Source: Anaerolineales bacterium (GTDB lineage Bacteria; Chloroflexota; Anaerolineae; Anaerolineales; E44-bin32). Taken from it: a stretch of 8,353 nt of DNA. Made by a program: the position numbers and the translations under genes. This document shows, in pieces, positions 1-5,694 of the stretch. A model generated the notes under the pieces. That model was given only the letters and a program-made list of their open reading frames with translations, had not been told where the DNA came from and made no database searches. Where the stretch lies: contig DAOUTT010000079.1 of the NCBI GenBank assembly GCA_030668545.1, positions 1 to 8,353 of the forward strand, read 5' to 3'. The stretch's first letter is position 1. Every line of letters begins with the position of its first letter.

Positions 1-2157
1 GGATGGGTTCCATCCAGCGGCGAGGTTGAAGAAGCTCCTATTTCCTTCTCGGATGCTGAACTCGAATCAATCGACGCTGGGGATAATCAAGAGGAAACCG
101 GTGAACTCGCCCCCGCGGATATCCCGGGTTGGGTCCAGGAAATCGCCCCCGAGATTCCCGATGATTCCACTGAAGCTGACGAACCGGCAGCGGCCCCAGT
201 GGGCAAAGCAGAATTTATGCCTGACTGGCTCTCGGATATCGCCTCTGACGCTGAGCAGATCACACCTGACCCGATGCCTCCATCTACGGATGATCCACTA
301 GAAGAAGCTAAACCTGTCTTGAGCGCAGATCCGTCAAGCGTCGATGAAAGTGCCGATGAAGATCTTATTGCGAAGGATGATGCTCCTGAAGTACCCACGT
401 GGATTGATCCGCAAGCGCCAGGCGCAACATCCACCATCATCACATGGCTCGACGATCGCCCGAGCAAGGATGCAGAACCTGAGAAAGCAGAACTCCCAAC
501 AGAAGCAGTAGAAGAGACCATTGAAGACGCCCTCGCGGAGGCGGATACCCCCTCCTGGCTGGATGAGATCGCAGAAGGAGATGAAGTCCCTGAGTTCGAA
601 ACCAAAGCCCCTGAACCAGAAACCGAAAGCCCATCCTGGCTTGCCGGTCTAGCAGAAGCAGCATCACAGCAAGACCTTGAGCCTGAGCCAACTGTCGGTG
701 ATGAAACTCCGGAAAAGCCAGATGAAGAGGCTGCACCTGAGTGGCTTGAAGGAATCAGTGAACTGGAAGAGGAGCCTGCCCCCGTACCCGCCAACGATAA
801 TGCTCCCGATTGGCTGCAAGGCATCGCTGAACCCGAAGCTGTCGATACAGCCATGACTCCAGAAGAAGATCACGAATCTAGACCTCCTGATTTGGTCTCT
901 GATGTCGAGAAAGCGGCTGAAGAGCCGGCTGTTGCAGCGGCACAACCACAGGATGATGTCCCAGACTGGCTGACTGGCATTGCCGATTCGGTAGTTGAGA
1001 GGACTGTTGACGAAGACTTTCTAGCGGAAGCGGATCCAGAGCCTGCAGAGAGAGCTGCGGAAGTACCTGGAGAGGCGCCTGGCTGGTTGCATGAGTTTGC
1101 CGACTCAGCTGAAGAAATTCCGGATCCTGTGAGCAAAGTTGACGAACCTGAGATAGACGTACAATCTCTCCAGCAACTTGAGGAGGAGATTGGTGCCCAT
1201 GCAGTTGATGCATCTCCACCCGATACCCTGGGCGTAAGCGATGAAGTTGACGATGATGAGGTCTTCCGGTGGCTAGAGGATCTTGCTGAGACTCAAGAAG
1301 CTGAGGAAAGCAAGTCTTTAACCCCACCTACGGAAGGGCTAGGTGAAGCGGCCCGGGTACCCTCTCCGACGATCAGCGAAGTCGTTCCTCCTGAAGAAGC
1401 TGGTGAGAGTATGCAATGGCTCGAGGATCTCGCCTCACAGCGAGGTATGGATGTAGATATCGGAGCAACTGTCCCTGACGTATTGCCTGCTGAAACGCTT
1501 GTCTCGAAACCTCCCCCGGTTCCAACCGAGGAAATTGACACTGCAAGCGATATTGCTCCCGACGATGAGACCATCATCTCGGCAGTTGCTCAGGAAACGT
1601 TTCAAGAAGAGCCGATGCCGGAAATTCCCGGATGGCTTGATGAAGCAACGTCTGCCGCAGATGCGGTACCCCCTGAACCTGCAAAAGAAGCTGCCCCTCC
1701 TGCCATCAAAGAGGAAATTCATCCTCCGGAACCAACCCCCGTCGAGGCTGTACCTGTGGTTGAGCCCCCTCCTGTCCCTGAACCCATCGAGGAGGTTATT
1801 ATCCCGCCAGAAGCTGCTCCTCACATCCCAGCCGCTGAGAAAGCCCCTCCGGAAGCTGAGAAGGTAGAACCTGCTGTGGAAGTTGCACCATCGAAATATA
1901 AGGAACCTGCTTCGCAATTACTTCAGGGCGCACGCCAAGCCCTCACCGCTGGCGATGCTGGGCGAGCCTTATCAGATTATAAGAAGTTGATCGAGAGAAA
2001 ACAGGATCTCGACACGGTGATCAGCGACTTGGAGCACGCGCTGGAGCGTTACCCGAACCTGCCGGCGATGTGGCAAGTTTTAGGGGATGCATACATGAAG
2101 TCAGATCAACTCCAAGAGGCGATCAACGCATATCAACGAGGTATGGAGGTCGCTTGA
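1..2157 (+). CDS. Acidic protein with repeated P-x-W-L motifs and a C-terminal TPR domain (5' end outside window)
   Basis: The frame is open from base 1, so the N-terminus lies upstream; the visible part is 718 residues and ends at TGA 2155-2157. It has two parts. Residues 1 to about 635 are rich in Glu, Asp, Pro and Ala and look disordered. They carry short motifs of the form P-x-W-L-x-x-(I/L)-(A/S)-(E/D), with Trp at residues 44, 76, 134, 149, 186, 213, 248, 271, 323, 362, 424, 473 and 545, plus W2 at the edge. A proline/glutamate-rich stretch (about 560-630) follows. Residues about 637-718 are helical; the last 34 or so fit a TPR unit (PAMWQVLGDAYMKSDQ, then an AINAYQRG helix). No membrane segment or signal is visible here. 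Function is unknown. TPRs bind proteins, and the W motifs could be an array of docking peptides (inference). A GTG at 199 is internal and is not the start, because the repeat pattern continues upstream of it. Confidence 0.85.
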   Translation, partial: GWVPSSGEVEEAPISFSDAELESIDAGDNQEETGELAPADIPGWVQEIAPEIPDDSTEADEPAAAPVGKAEFMPDWLSDIASDAEQITPDPMPPSTDDPLEEAKPVLSADPSSVDESADEDLIAKDDAPEVPTWIDPQAPGATSTIITWLDDRPSKDAEPEKAELPTEAVEETIEDALAEADTPSWLDEIAEGDEVPEFETKAPEPETESPSWLAGLAEAASQQDLEPEPTVGDETPEKPDEEAAPEWLEGISELEEEPAPVPANDNAPDWLQGIAEPEAVDTAMTPEEDHESRPPDLVSDVEKAAEEPAVAAAQPQDDVPDWLTGIADSVVERTVDEDFLAEADPEPAERAAEVPGEAPGWLHEFADSAEEIPDPVSKVDEPEIDVQSLQQLEEEIGAHAVDASPPDTLGVSDEVDDDEVFRWLEDLAETQEAEESKSLTPPTEGLGEAARVPSPTISEVVPPEEAGESMQWLEDLASQRGMDVDIGATVPDVLPAETLVSKPPPVPTEEIDTASDIAPDDETIISAVAQETFQEEPMPEIPGWLDEATSAADAVPPEPAKEAAPPAIKEEIHPPEPTPVEAVPVVEPPPVPEPIEEVIIPPEAAPHIPAAEKAPPEAEKVEPAVEVAPSKYKEPASQLLQGARQALTAGDAGRALSDYKKLIERKQDLDTVISDLEHALERYPNLPAMWQVLGDAYMKSDQLQEAINAYQRGMEVA
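124..1650 (+). repeat. Array of about 13 short tryptophan motifs within the acidic protein
   Basis: The motif recurs at irregular spacing of 15 to 72 residues. Representative copies are IPGWVQEIAPE, MPDWLSDIASD, TPSWLDEIAEG, SPSWLAGLAEA, APDWLQGIAEP, VPDWLTGIADS, APGWLHEFADS, VFRWLEDLAET and SMQWLEDLASQ. Copies at W134, W149 and W545 are weaker. Every tryptophan of the acidic part lies in such a motif; the only other Trp (residue 691) is in the TPR. The linkers differ in length and sequence, so this is a conserved peptide repeated in a diverged chain and not a recent tandem DNA duplication. The pattern W-L/V-x-x-I/L-A would form a short amphipathic helix. Confidence 0.8.
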
Positions 2158-2185
2158 TCACTTCCATCTCTCGATTATTAAAACT

Positions 2186-2220
2186 AAACTCGGGGTCTCC
2201 TCCCCGAGTTTATATTTTAT
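2186..2220 (+). terminator. Probable intrinsic terminator after the W-motif/TPR gene
   Basis: A perfect 10-bp stem, AAACTCGGGG (2186-2195) with CCCCGAGTTT (2202-2211), closes a 6-nt loop, TCTCCT. It is followed by the T-rich run ATATTTTAT. It sits 28 nt after the stop codon of the upstream gene and immediately before the ribosome binding site of ndk. It should therefore separate the two genes, or attenuate read-through into ndk. The T tract is interrupted by A, so termination may be incomplete. Confidence 0.75.
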
Positions 2221-2226
2221 GGAGGT
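2221..2226 (+). promoter_or_regulatory. Shine-Dalgarno that fixes the ndk start at TTG 2231
   Basis: GGAGGT lies 4 nt before TTG 2231. The in-frame ATG at 2219 overlaps this element and has only the terminator hairpin upstream. A start at TTG gives the N-terminus MEQTLVLIKPDG, the usual length for this family. Confidence 0.7.
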
Positions 2227-2230
2227 AACC

Positions 2231-2683
2231 TTGGAGCAAACTCTTGTCCTAATAAAACCAGATGGCGTTCAACGTGGTCTCATCGGTGAGGTCATTCACC
2301 GCTTAGAGAACCGTGGCCTCCGACTGGTCGGTGCGAACTTTCAGCAAATCTCGAAAGATTTCGCAGAACTTCATTACGCAGTACACAAAGGCAAACCTTT
2401 TTACGATGGATTAATTGACTACATCACCTCCGGACCCGTGATGGCGATGGTCTGGGAAGGTCCCAATGCGATCTTAGCGGTTCGGCAGACAATGGGGGCT
2501 ACAAAGCCTACAGAAGCCGCCCCAGGCTCGCTCAGGCACGATTTTGCCCTTGAAGTGGGGAGAAACCTTACCCACGCATCCGATTCCCCTGAGACAGCTC
2601 GAGCAGAGATCGAACTTTGGTTTAGAGCCGATGATCTGGTCAAGTGGGATCGCGATATTGACCGCTGGGTATTTGAAGCCTAA
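2231..2683 (+). CDS. ndk: Nucleoside diphosphate kinase
   Basis: Transfers the gamma-phosphate of ATP to nucleoside diphosphates through a phospho-histidine intermediate, balancing NTP and dNTP pools in the cytoplasm. With the TTG start the protein is 150 residues, normal for bacterial Ndk. Family hallmarks are visible: LVLIKPDGVQRGLIGE at the N-terminus, the HYAVHKGKPF segment, ITSGPVMAMVWEGPNAI, MGATKPTEAAPGSLRHDF, and the active-site segment GRNLTHASDSPE with catalytic His115. The C-terminus (about 20 residues after ELWF, ending DRWVFEA) follows the usual core. The gene is flanked by a hairpin upstream and a non-coding region downstream, so it is probably monocistronic or reached by read-through. 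I found no convincing promoter: a TATATT at 2211-2216 lies inside and just after the hairpin, without a good -35. Confidence 0.96.
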   Translation: MEQTLVLIKPDGVQRGLIGEVIHRLENRGLRLVGANFQQISKDFAELHYAVHKGKPFYDGLIDYITSGPVMAMVWEGPNAILAVRQTMGATKPTEAAPGSLRHDFALEVGRNLTHASDSPETARAEIELWFRADDLVKWDRDIDRWVFEA

Positions 2684-2731
2684 AAACACGCTCACGTCAC
2701 ACCCAAACTTCCACATGGAGCTACCCTTATA

Positions 2732-2812
2732 CCGCTCGCCGTCCTGACAGGTGCGAGGGGGTCAGCTACGAGCGGAGTCCCTGCCTTCCGCGGCGTCGAA
2801 AGCCTCTGGATA
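2732..2812. repeat. Degenerate dispersed repeat, GTCA...CGAGCGGAGTCCC...TCGAAAG type
   Basis: The stretch GTCA (2761), CGAGCGGAGTCCC (2769-2781), TCGAAAG (2796-2802) and CCTCTGG resembles a palindromic intergenic repeat common in environmental bacterial genomes, whose usual form runs GTCATTTCGAGCGGAGTCCC, then a stem-loop, then a GTCGAGAAATCT-like end. That family match is from memory. Nested pairing is also visible: CCGCTCG (2732-2738) with CGAGCGG (2769-2775), and CTGAC (2744-2748) with GTCAG (2761-2765). The rest of 2684-2951 shows no gene. A structured small RNA is the alternative, but no known RNA family motif was recognised. Confidence 0.45.
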
Positions 2813-2861
2813 ATAACGAACGGATGATCTTGCTACTCTAATTGCCCTCCATCGAGAACTA

Positions 2862-2894
2862 CACAGAAGAAACGCCGATCAGATCGATCGGCGT
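2862..2894 (-). terminator. Intrinsic terminator of the thpR-TIGR00725-rsfS operon
   Basis: On the minus strand a perfect 9-bp stem, ACGCCGATC with GATCGGCGT, encloses the loop GATCT and is followed by TTCTTCTGTG. In plus coordinates the arms are 2872-2880 and 2886-2894. It lies about 57 nt after the rsfS stop. The plus strand has no T tract after the stem, which gives the direction. Confidence 0.75.
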
Positions 2895-2951
2895 AAAGTG
2901 ACAAGCGGATTACTGGATTGGTGAGTGTATCCGCAGAACAATTTGTGGCGC

Positions 2952-3302
2952 CTATTGCATATGAAGGATCACTCTTCCTTCTTTCCATAGATCCTCGAGA
3001 GCGTAGTATTCCCGCATAGCGGGAGAGAAGATATGGATGACTAAATCTCCATAATCGATCAGGGTCCAACCTACACCCGTCTTACCCTCGACACTCTGTG
3101 CCTGGATGGAATGGCTTTTCTTAAGGGAAACCTGTACCTCGTCGGAGAGTGCACGGAGCATCCTTTCACTCGTCCCGGAGCAAATTACGAAATAATCGGT
3201 AAAAGAACAGACGCCGATAAGATCGAGAAGGAGGATGTTCTCACCCTTCTTCTTGTCGAGCGTATCCACTATGCTGTGAGCAAGTTCTAATGCGTTCTCT
3301 AT
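2952..3302 (-). CDS. rsfS: Ribosome silencing factor RsfS, with apparent AUA start codon
   Basis: RsfS (DUF143/Iojap family) binds ribosomal protein L14 on the 50S subunit and blocks joining of the subunits, lowering translation in starvation. Family signatures are LLDLIGVCSFTDYFVICSGTSERMLRALSDEV and, near the end, DYGDLVIHIFSPAMREYYALEDLWKEG. The first standard start in frame is GTG 3269, which gives 105 residues but has no Shine-Dalgarno and cuts off the first family helix. Upstream in frame the codons continue IENALELAHSI before VDTL, matching the usual N-terminal helix of the family, back to a TAG at 3314-3312. Exactly 5 nt after a strong AGGAGG (3313-3308) the in-frame codon is ATA at 3302-3300. 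I therefore place the start there (116 residues). It is the last gene of the operon, 23 nt after the TIGR00725 stop. Confidence 0.9.
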   Translation of the reverse strand: MENALELAHSIVDTLDKKKGENILLLDLIGVCSFTDYFVICSGTSERMLRALSDEVQVSLKKSHSIQAQSVEGKTGVGWTLIDYGDLVIHIFSPAMREYYALEDLWKEGRVILHMQ

Positions 3303-3307
3303 TGCTG

Positions 3308-3313
3308 CCTCCT
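3308..3313 (-). promoter_or_regulatory. Shine-Dalgarno of rsfS, pointing to an AUA start
   Basis: AGGAGG read on the minus strand, followed by the spacer CAGCA and then ATA. The in-frame stop TAG (3314-3312) overlaps it, so translation of rsfS cannot begin upstream of this point. No ATG, GTG or TTG in the rsfS frame lies within the next 30 nt. Confidence 0.7.
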
Positions 3314-3325
3314 AGGATTTCAATT

Positions 3326-3802
3326 TTACAGGGTTCCCTCTAACACCAATTTTACTGCTTCCTCAGGTGTTTCTACGATTTGAATTGGCGTTCGATTCCC
3401 ATCTGTATCAAGTGGGTCCCATGTTCTCAAACCCACAACCTGCTTCCCGCTCTTAAGCGCGAATGCAATCTCTGAGAGTGTACCAAACCTGCCACCGATC
3501 GCGATCACAGCCTTACCTGCCCGGGCGACGATCACGTTTCGCCCCTCCCCAAGCCCTGTGGGAATAGCGATCGTTAAAAACCGATTCCCTTCATCCAAAG
3601 TCAACCCCGGGAGGATTCCTATCGTGACCCCCCCAGCTTCTTGAGCGCCACGGCATACAGCTTCCATTACGCCCCCTCGCCCGCCGCAGATTACAGTAAT
3701 GTCGTTGGCTGCAAGCAGTCTGCCCACACTCTCGGCCGCTTGGGATTCCCATTCAGAGCACTCACTAGGTCCGATCACGCTGATTATTGTTTTTCTTGTC
3801 AT
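3326..3802 (-). CDS. TIGR00725 / LOG-like Rossmann-fold protein
   Basis: A 158-residue single-domain protein of the SLOG superfamily, related to LOG (cytokinin riboside phosphoribohydrolase) and to DprA-like nucleotide binders. The N-terminal strand is TIISVIGPS. GGRGGVMEA (40-48) is the nucleotide-binding loop. GEGRN (85-89) carries the conserved Arg, and GGRFGTLSE (103-111) is the LOG-type PGGxGTxxE motif with Arg in place of the x and no Pro. The reaction is not established for TIGR00725 proteins; nucleotide or nucleotide-derivative binding is the safe statement. The old label 'lysine decarboxylase' for this fold should not be used. The start ATG 3802 has AAAGGTGG upstream and overlaps the thpR stop as ATGA (4 nt), so it is probably translationally coupled. 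It lies between an RNA-processing gene and a ribosome factor. Confidence 0.88.
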   Translation of the reverse strand: MTRKTIISVIGPSECSEWESQAAESVGRLLAANDITVICGGRGGVMEAVCRGAQEAGGVTIGILPGLTLDEGNRFLTIAIPTGLGEGRNVIVARAGKAVIAIGGRFGTLSEIAFALKSGKQVVGLRTWDPLDTDGNRTPIQIVETPEEAVKLVLEGTL

Positions 3803-4395
3803 TCGCCACCTTTACTCCCCAGAGTATACTCGCCCAGTGGGAAATACTCGGCTCCTGAAGGTTTTAAAATACTTTCTATGAGGTGGATTTCTCTAACCTC
3901 GAACTGCCCAATCTGCCCTACAACAAACTCATTTACTGCATCCTGGAGTTGGGTTAATTCTGACTTTGAAGCATTACGTCTTACTCGTCCCAGGGTGAGG
4001 TGTGGGTGAAATGGCCTTCCCTCTTTTTCAAATCCTAAGGGAACTAGTTTCTCGTTGATCGAGGATTGCACCTGCGCGAGCGTGCCCTTATCCTCAGTGA
4101 TTCCAATCCATAAAACTCTTGGCCTATGGCGATTCGGAAAACAACCGAATCCCCCAATGCGTAGTTTGCAGGTTGGATGCTTTTCGACCTCTCGTTCAAG
4201 GATCTGATGGATCTCTCCGAGGCTGTTATTGGAGATCTCGCCCAGGAATTTAAGCGTTAGATGGACCCCTTCGGACCGCACCCAGCGCACGGATTCACCA
4301 CGGATGAGAACTCGCAGTCGATCGATCTCCCCCTGGAGATTCTCCTTGATTTCCACAGGGATATTCACCGCAATAAACGCCCTCATCATACGCAT
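3799..4395 (-). CDS. thpR: RNA 2',3'-cyclic phosphodiesterase (ThpR/LigT, 2H family)
   Basis: Opens 2',3'-cyclic phosphate ends of RNA to 2'-phosphates; the family was first known for 2'-5' RNA ligation in vitro. The 198-residue length is typical. The N-terminal strand MRAFIAVNIP is characteristic. The two catalytic H-x-T-x motifs are both present: HLTLKFLG (His45) and HPHLTLGRVRR (His132). ESVRWVRSEGVHLTLKFLGE and the RPFHPHLTLGR context are typical of the family. Several ATGs occur at the start (4395, 4389, 4386); 4395 was chosen because AGGT lies a suitable distance upstream. It is the first gene of a three-gene operon with the TIGR00725 gene (4-nt overlap) and rsfS. Confidence 0.95.
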   Translation of the reverse strand: MRMMRAFIAVNIPVEIKENLQGEIDRLRVLIRGESVRWVRSEGVHLTLKFLGEISNNSLGEIHQILEREVEKHPTCKLRIGGFGCFPNRHRPRVLWIGITEDKGTLAQVQSSINEKLVPLGFEKEGRPFHPHLTLGRVRRNASKSELTQLQDAVNEFVVGQIGQFEVREIHLIESILKPSGAEYFPLGEYTLGSKGGE

Positions 4396-4431
4396 GTTTT
4401 ACCTGAAACTCTTCGCCCCGTCAAAGTCTGG

Positions 4432-4462
4432 TTTATACAAACAGTGCCGGTAACTTTGGTAA
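4432..4462 (-). promoter_or_regulatory. Possible promoter of the thpR operon with a TTACC direct repeat
   Basis: On the minus strand a TATAAA box (plus 4432-4437) precedes thpR by about 36 nt. A canonical -35 is not clear. The region upstream has the direct repeat TTACC-AAAG-TTACC (plus 4449-4462), which could be an activator or repressor site. The rest of 4463-4540 shows no gene or known RNA motif. Confidence 0.35.
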
Positions 4463-4551
4463 TTTGCCATGCGCTCCCTTCGTTGATGTGTGACTATACG
4501 CAATTTCCCTGTGTAAAGAACAAACACCTTTTATGTCGATAAATGGGTTCT

Positions 4552-4584
4552 CCTATTGATCCAATCCCATTCAATAGGTAGAAT
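4552..4584 (+). promoter_or_regulatory. Promoter of the L,D-transpeptidase gene with an overlapping operator-like inverted repeat
   Basis: TTGATC (4556-4561), a 17-nt spacer, then TAGAAT (4579-4584). ATG 4591 is only 6 nt beyond the -10 box, so transcription would begin at or next to the start codon (leaderless). A perfect 8-bp inverted repeat, CCTATTGA (4552-4559) and TCAATAGG (4571-4578), has centres 19 bp apart. It covers the -35 and abuts the -10, as a repressor site would. A second, overlapping pair, AATGGG (4542-4547) and CCCATT (4566-4571), is also present. Confidence 0.5.
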
Positions 4585-4590
4585 TGCGCT

Positions 4591-5622
4591 ATGGTACCCA
4601 AGCTCAAGAGGAGGGATTTCATGAAGCTGGCAGGTCTCGCTGCCGGCGTTTCCGTTATTAAACCCCCTCCTCCAACTTCGTTTATGAAACCTTACGGCCT
4701 CGGACGAGTCGCGGATACCTGGATTGGTCTTTATAAAGAACCGAGCTTCAGCGCTCCTCTGCTGACAACCATCCACCGAGATACCCTGCTAACTTTGCTG
4801 AAACGCGAAGTCTCCGATGAAGGTCCGCTCCACAATCCACTTTGGTATCGGGTTCCCGACGGTTATGTTCATTCAGGGAAAATCCAGCAGGTAACATGGA
4901 ATACGCAGTCACCCTGGACAAAGATCCCCGAGACAGGCGGCCTATTTGAAGTCGCCGTCCCATACACACGCAGTTACCGCGAGGCTGATCCGCAATCAGA
5001 TCCACTTTATCGCCTCTATTATCAATCGATTGCATGGGTTGAGGCACTTGTTGAAGGTACGGATGGTCGTCTCTGGTATCAATTACTTGACGACCTGCTC
5101 AAAATCAACTATTTCGTACGCGCTGAACACCTGCGCCGAATTCAACCAGAAGAGCTCAAGCCACTCTCCCCCGATGTGCCTGTAGGTGCTAAACGGATAG
5201 ACATCTCCCTCGCTCATCAGGAGTTAATGGCTTACGAGAATGATCGGCTGGTATTGCGAACAAGGATCGCAAGCGGCACCCCGAGTTCCCGTCCCCGTCC
5301 CAATGGAATCCCGACGGCGACACCACGGGGAAGGTTTTACATCACCCAGAAGATGCCTCTCCGCCATATGGGGGACGGCCATATCACTGCAAATCTCGAG
5401 GCTTATGAACTTCCGGGCGTACCCTGGGTATCCTACTTCACCAACACAGGCGTAGCCTTCCACGGCACATATTGGCATTGCGATTACGGACGACCTCAGA
5501 GTCATGGATGTATCAACATGCGACCTGAGGAAGCGAAATGGCTCTTCCGCTGGTCCACGCCTACCATCGAAGCGGATGTCATCTTAGCAACGGGGCATGG
5601 GACATCCGTGTTCGTCTATTAA
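4591..5622 (+). CDS. L,D-transpeptidase (YkuD domain) with a Tat signal
   Basis: 343 residues. Residues 1-23 look like a twin-arginine signal: RRDFMK (7-12) followed by LAGLAAGVSVI, after which a proline-rich linker begins. Residues about 38-100 and 115-185 look like SH3-like cell-wall-binding modules. Residues about 200-343 form the YkuD catalytic domain, with a substrate-loop histidine in GVAFHGTYWH (His291) and the active site SHGCINM (304-310), nucleophile Cys307. These enzymes link meso-diaminopimelate residues of peptidoglycan (3-3 cross-links) or attach proteins to it, outside the membrane. There are two possible starts. ATG 4591 keeps the RR motif but has no close Shine-Dalgarno. ATG 4621 follows AGAGGAGGG by a good distance but would lose both arginines. 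That purine run encodes the RRD residues, so I prefer 4591. No other long hydrophobic segment is seen. Confidence 0.93.
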   Translation: MVPKLKRRDFMKLAGLAAGVSVIKPPPPTSFMKPYGLGRVADTWIGLYKEPSFSAPLLTTIHRDTLLTLLKREVSDEGPLHNPLWYRVPDGYVHSGKIQQVTWNTQSPWTKIPETGGLFEVAVPYTRSYREADPQSDPLYRLYYQSIAWVEALVEGTDGRLWYQLLDDLLKINYFVRAEHLRRIQPEELKPLSPDVPVGAKRIDISLAHQELMAYENDRLVLRTRIASGTPSSRPRPNGIPTATPRGRFYITQKMPLRHMGDGHITANLEAYELPGVPWVSYFTNTGVAFHGTYWHCDYGRPQSHGCINMRPEEAKWLFRWSTPTIEADVILATGHGTSVFVY

Positions 5623-5694
5623 CGAAGTTTTAATCCAACAGAAAGGGAGTCTTACCAGAGAGGACAGTACTGACGAGGGTTTCCTGTAATGCGG
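5623..5694. other. Short convergent gap, nothing recognised
   Basis: Seventy-two bases between the stops of the transpeptidase gene (plus) and the pseudo-kinase/receiver gene (minus). I see no stem-loop followed by a T tract on either strand, so the terminators here are unclear. Confidence 0.5.

Noticed and set aside
199..201. GTG as start of the W-motif/TPR protein
   Set aside because: The frame is open to base 1 and carries another copy of the motif (IPGWV, W44) upstream, so the protein begins outside the window.
87..854. Long open frame of 255 codons on the minus strand
   Set aside because: It is antisense to the W-motif gene, is low-complexity Ser/Ala/Gly and has no family signature; it is a by-product of the acidic, Glu/Asp/Pro-rich coding on the other strand. 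The same holds for other minus-strand frames at 870-1917.
2219..2221. ATG as start of ndk
   Set aside because: It overlaps the Shine-Dalgarno and adds four residues before the usual family start; TTG 2231 fits better.
2684..2871. tRNA, SRP RNA, RNase P RNA, 6S RNA or a common riboswitch in the ndk-rsfS gap
   Set aside because: None of the conserved sequence motifs of these families that I know were found on either strand.
2833..3069. Minus-strand frame of 78 codons overlapping rsfS
   Set aside because: It is a shifted frame over the rsfS 3' end and the terminator, with no recognisable protein features.
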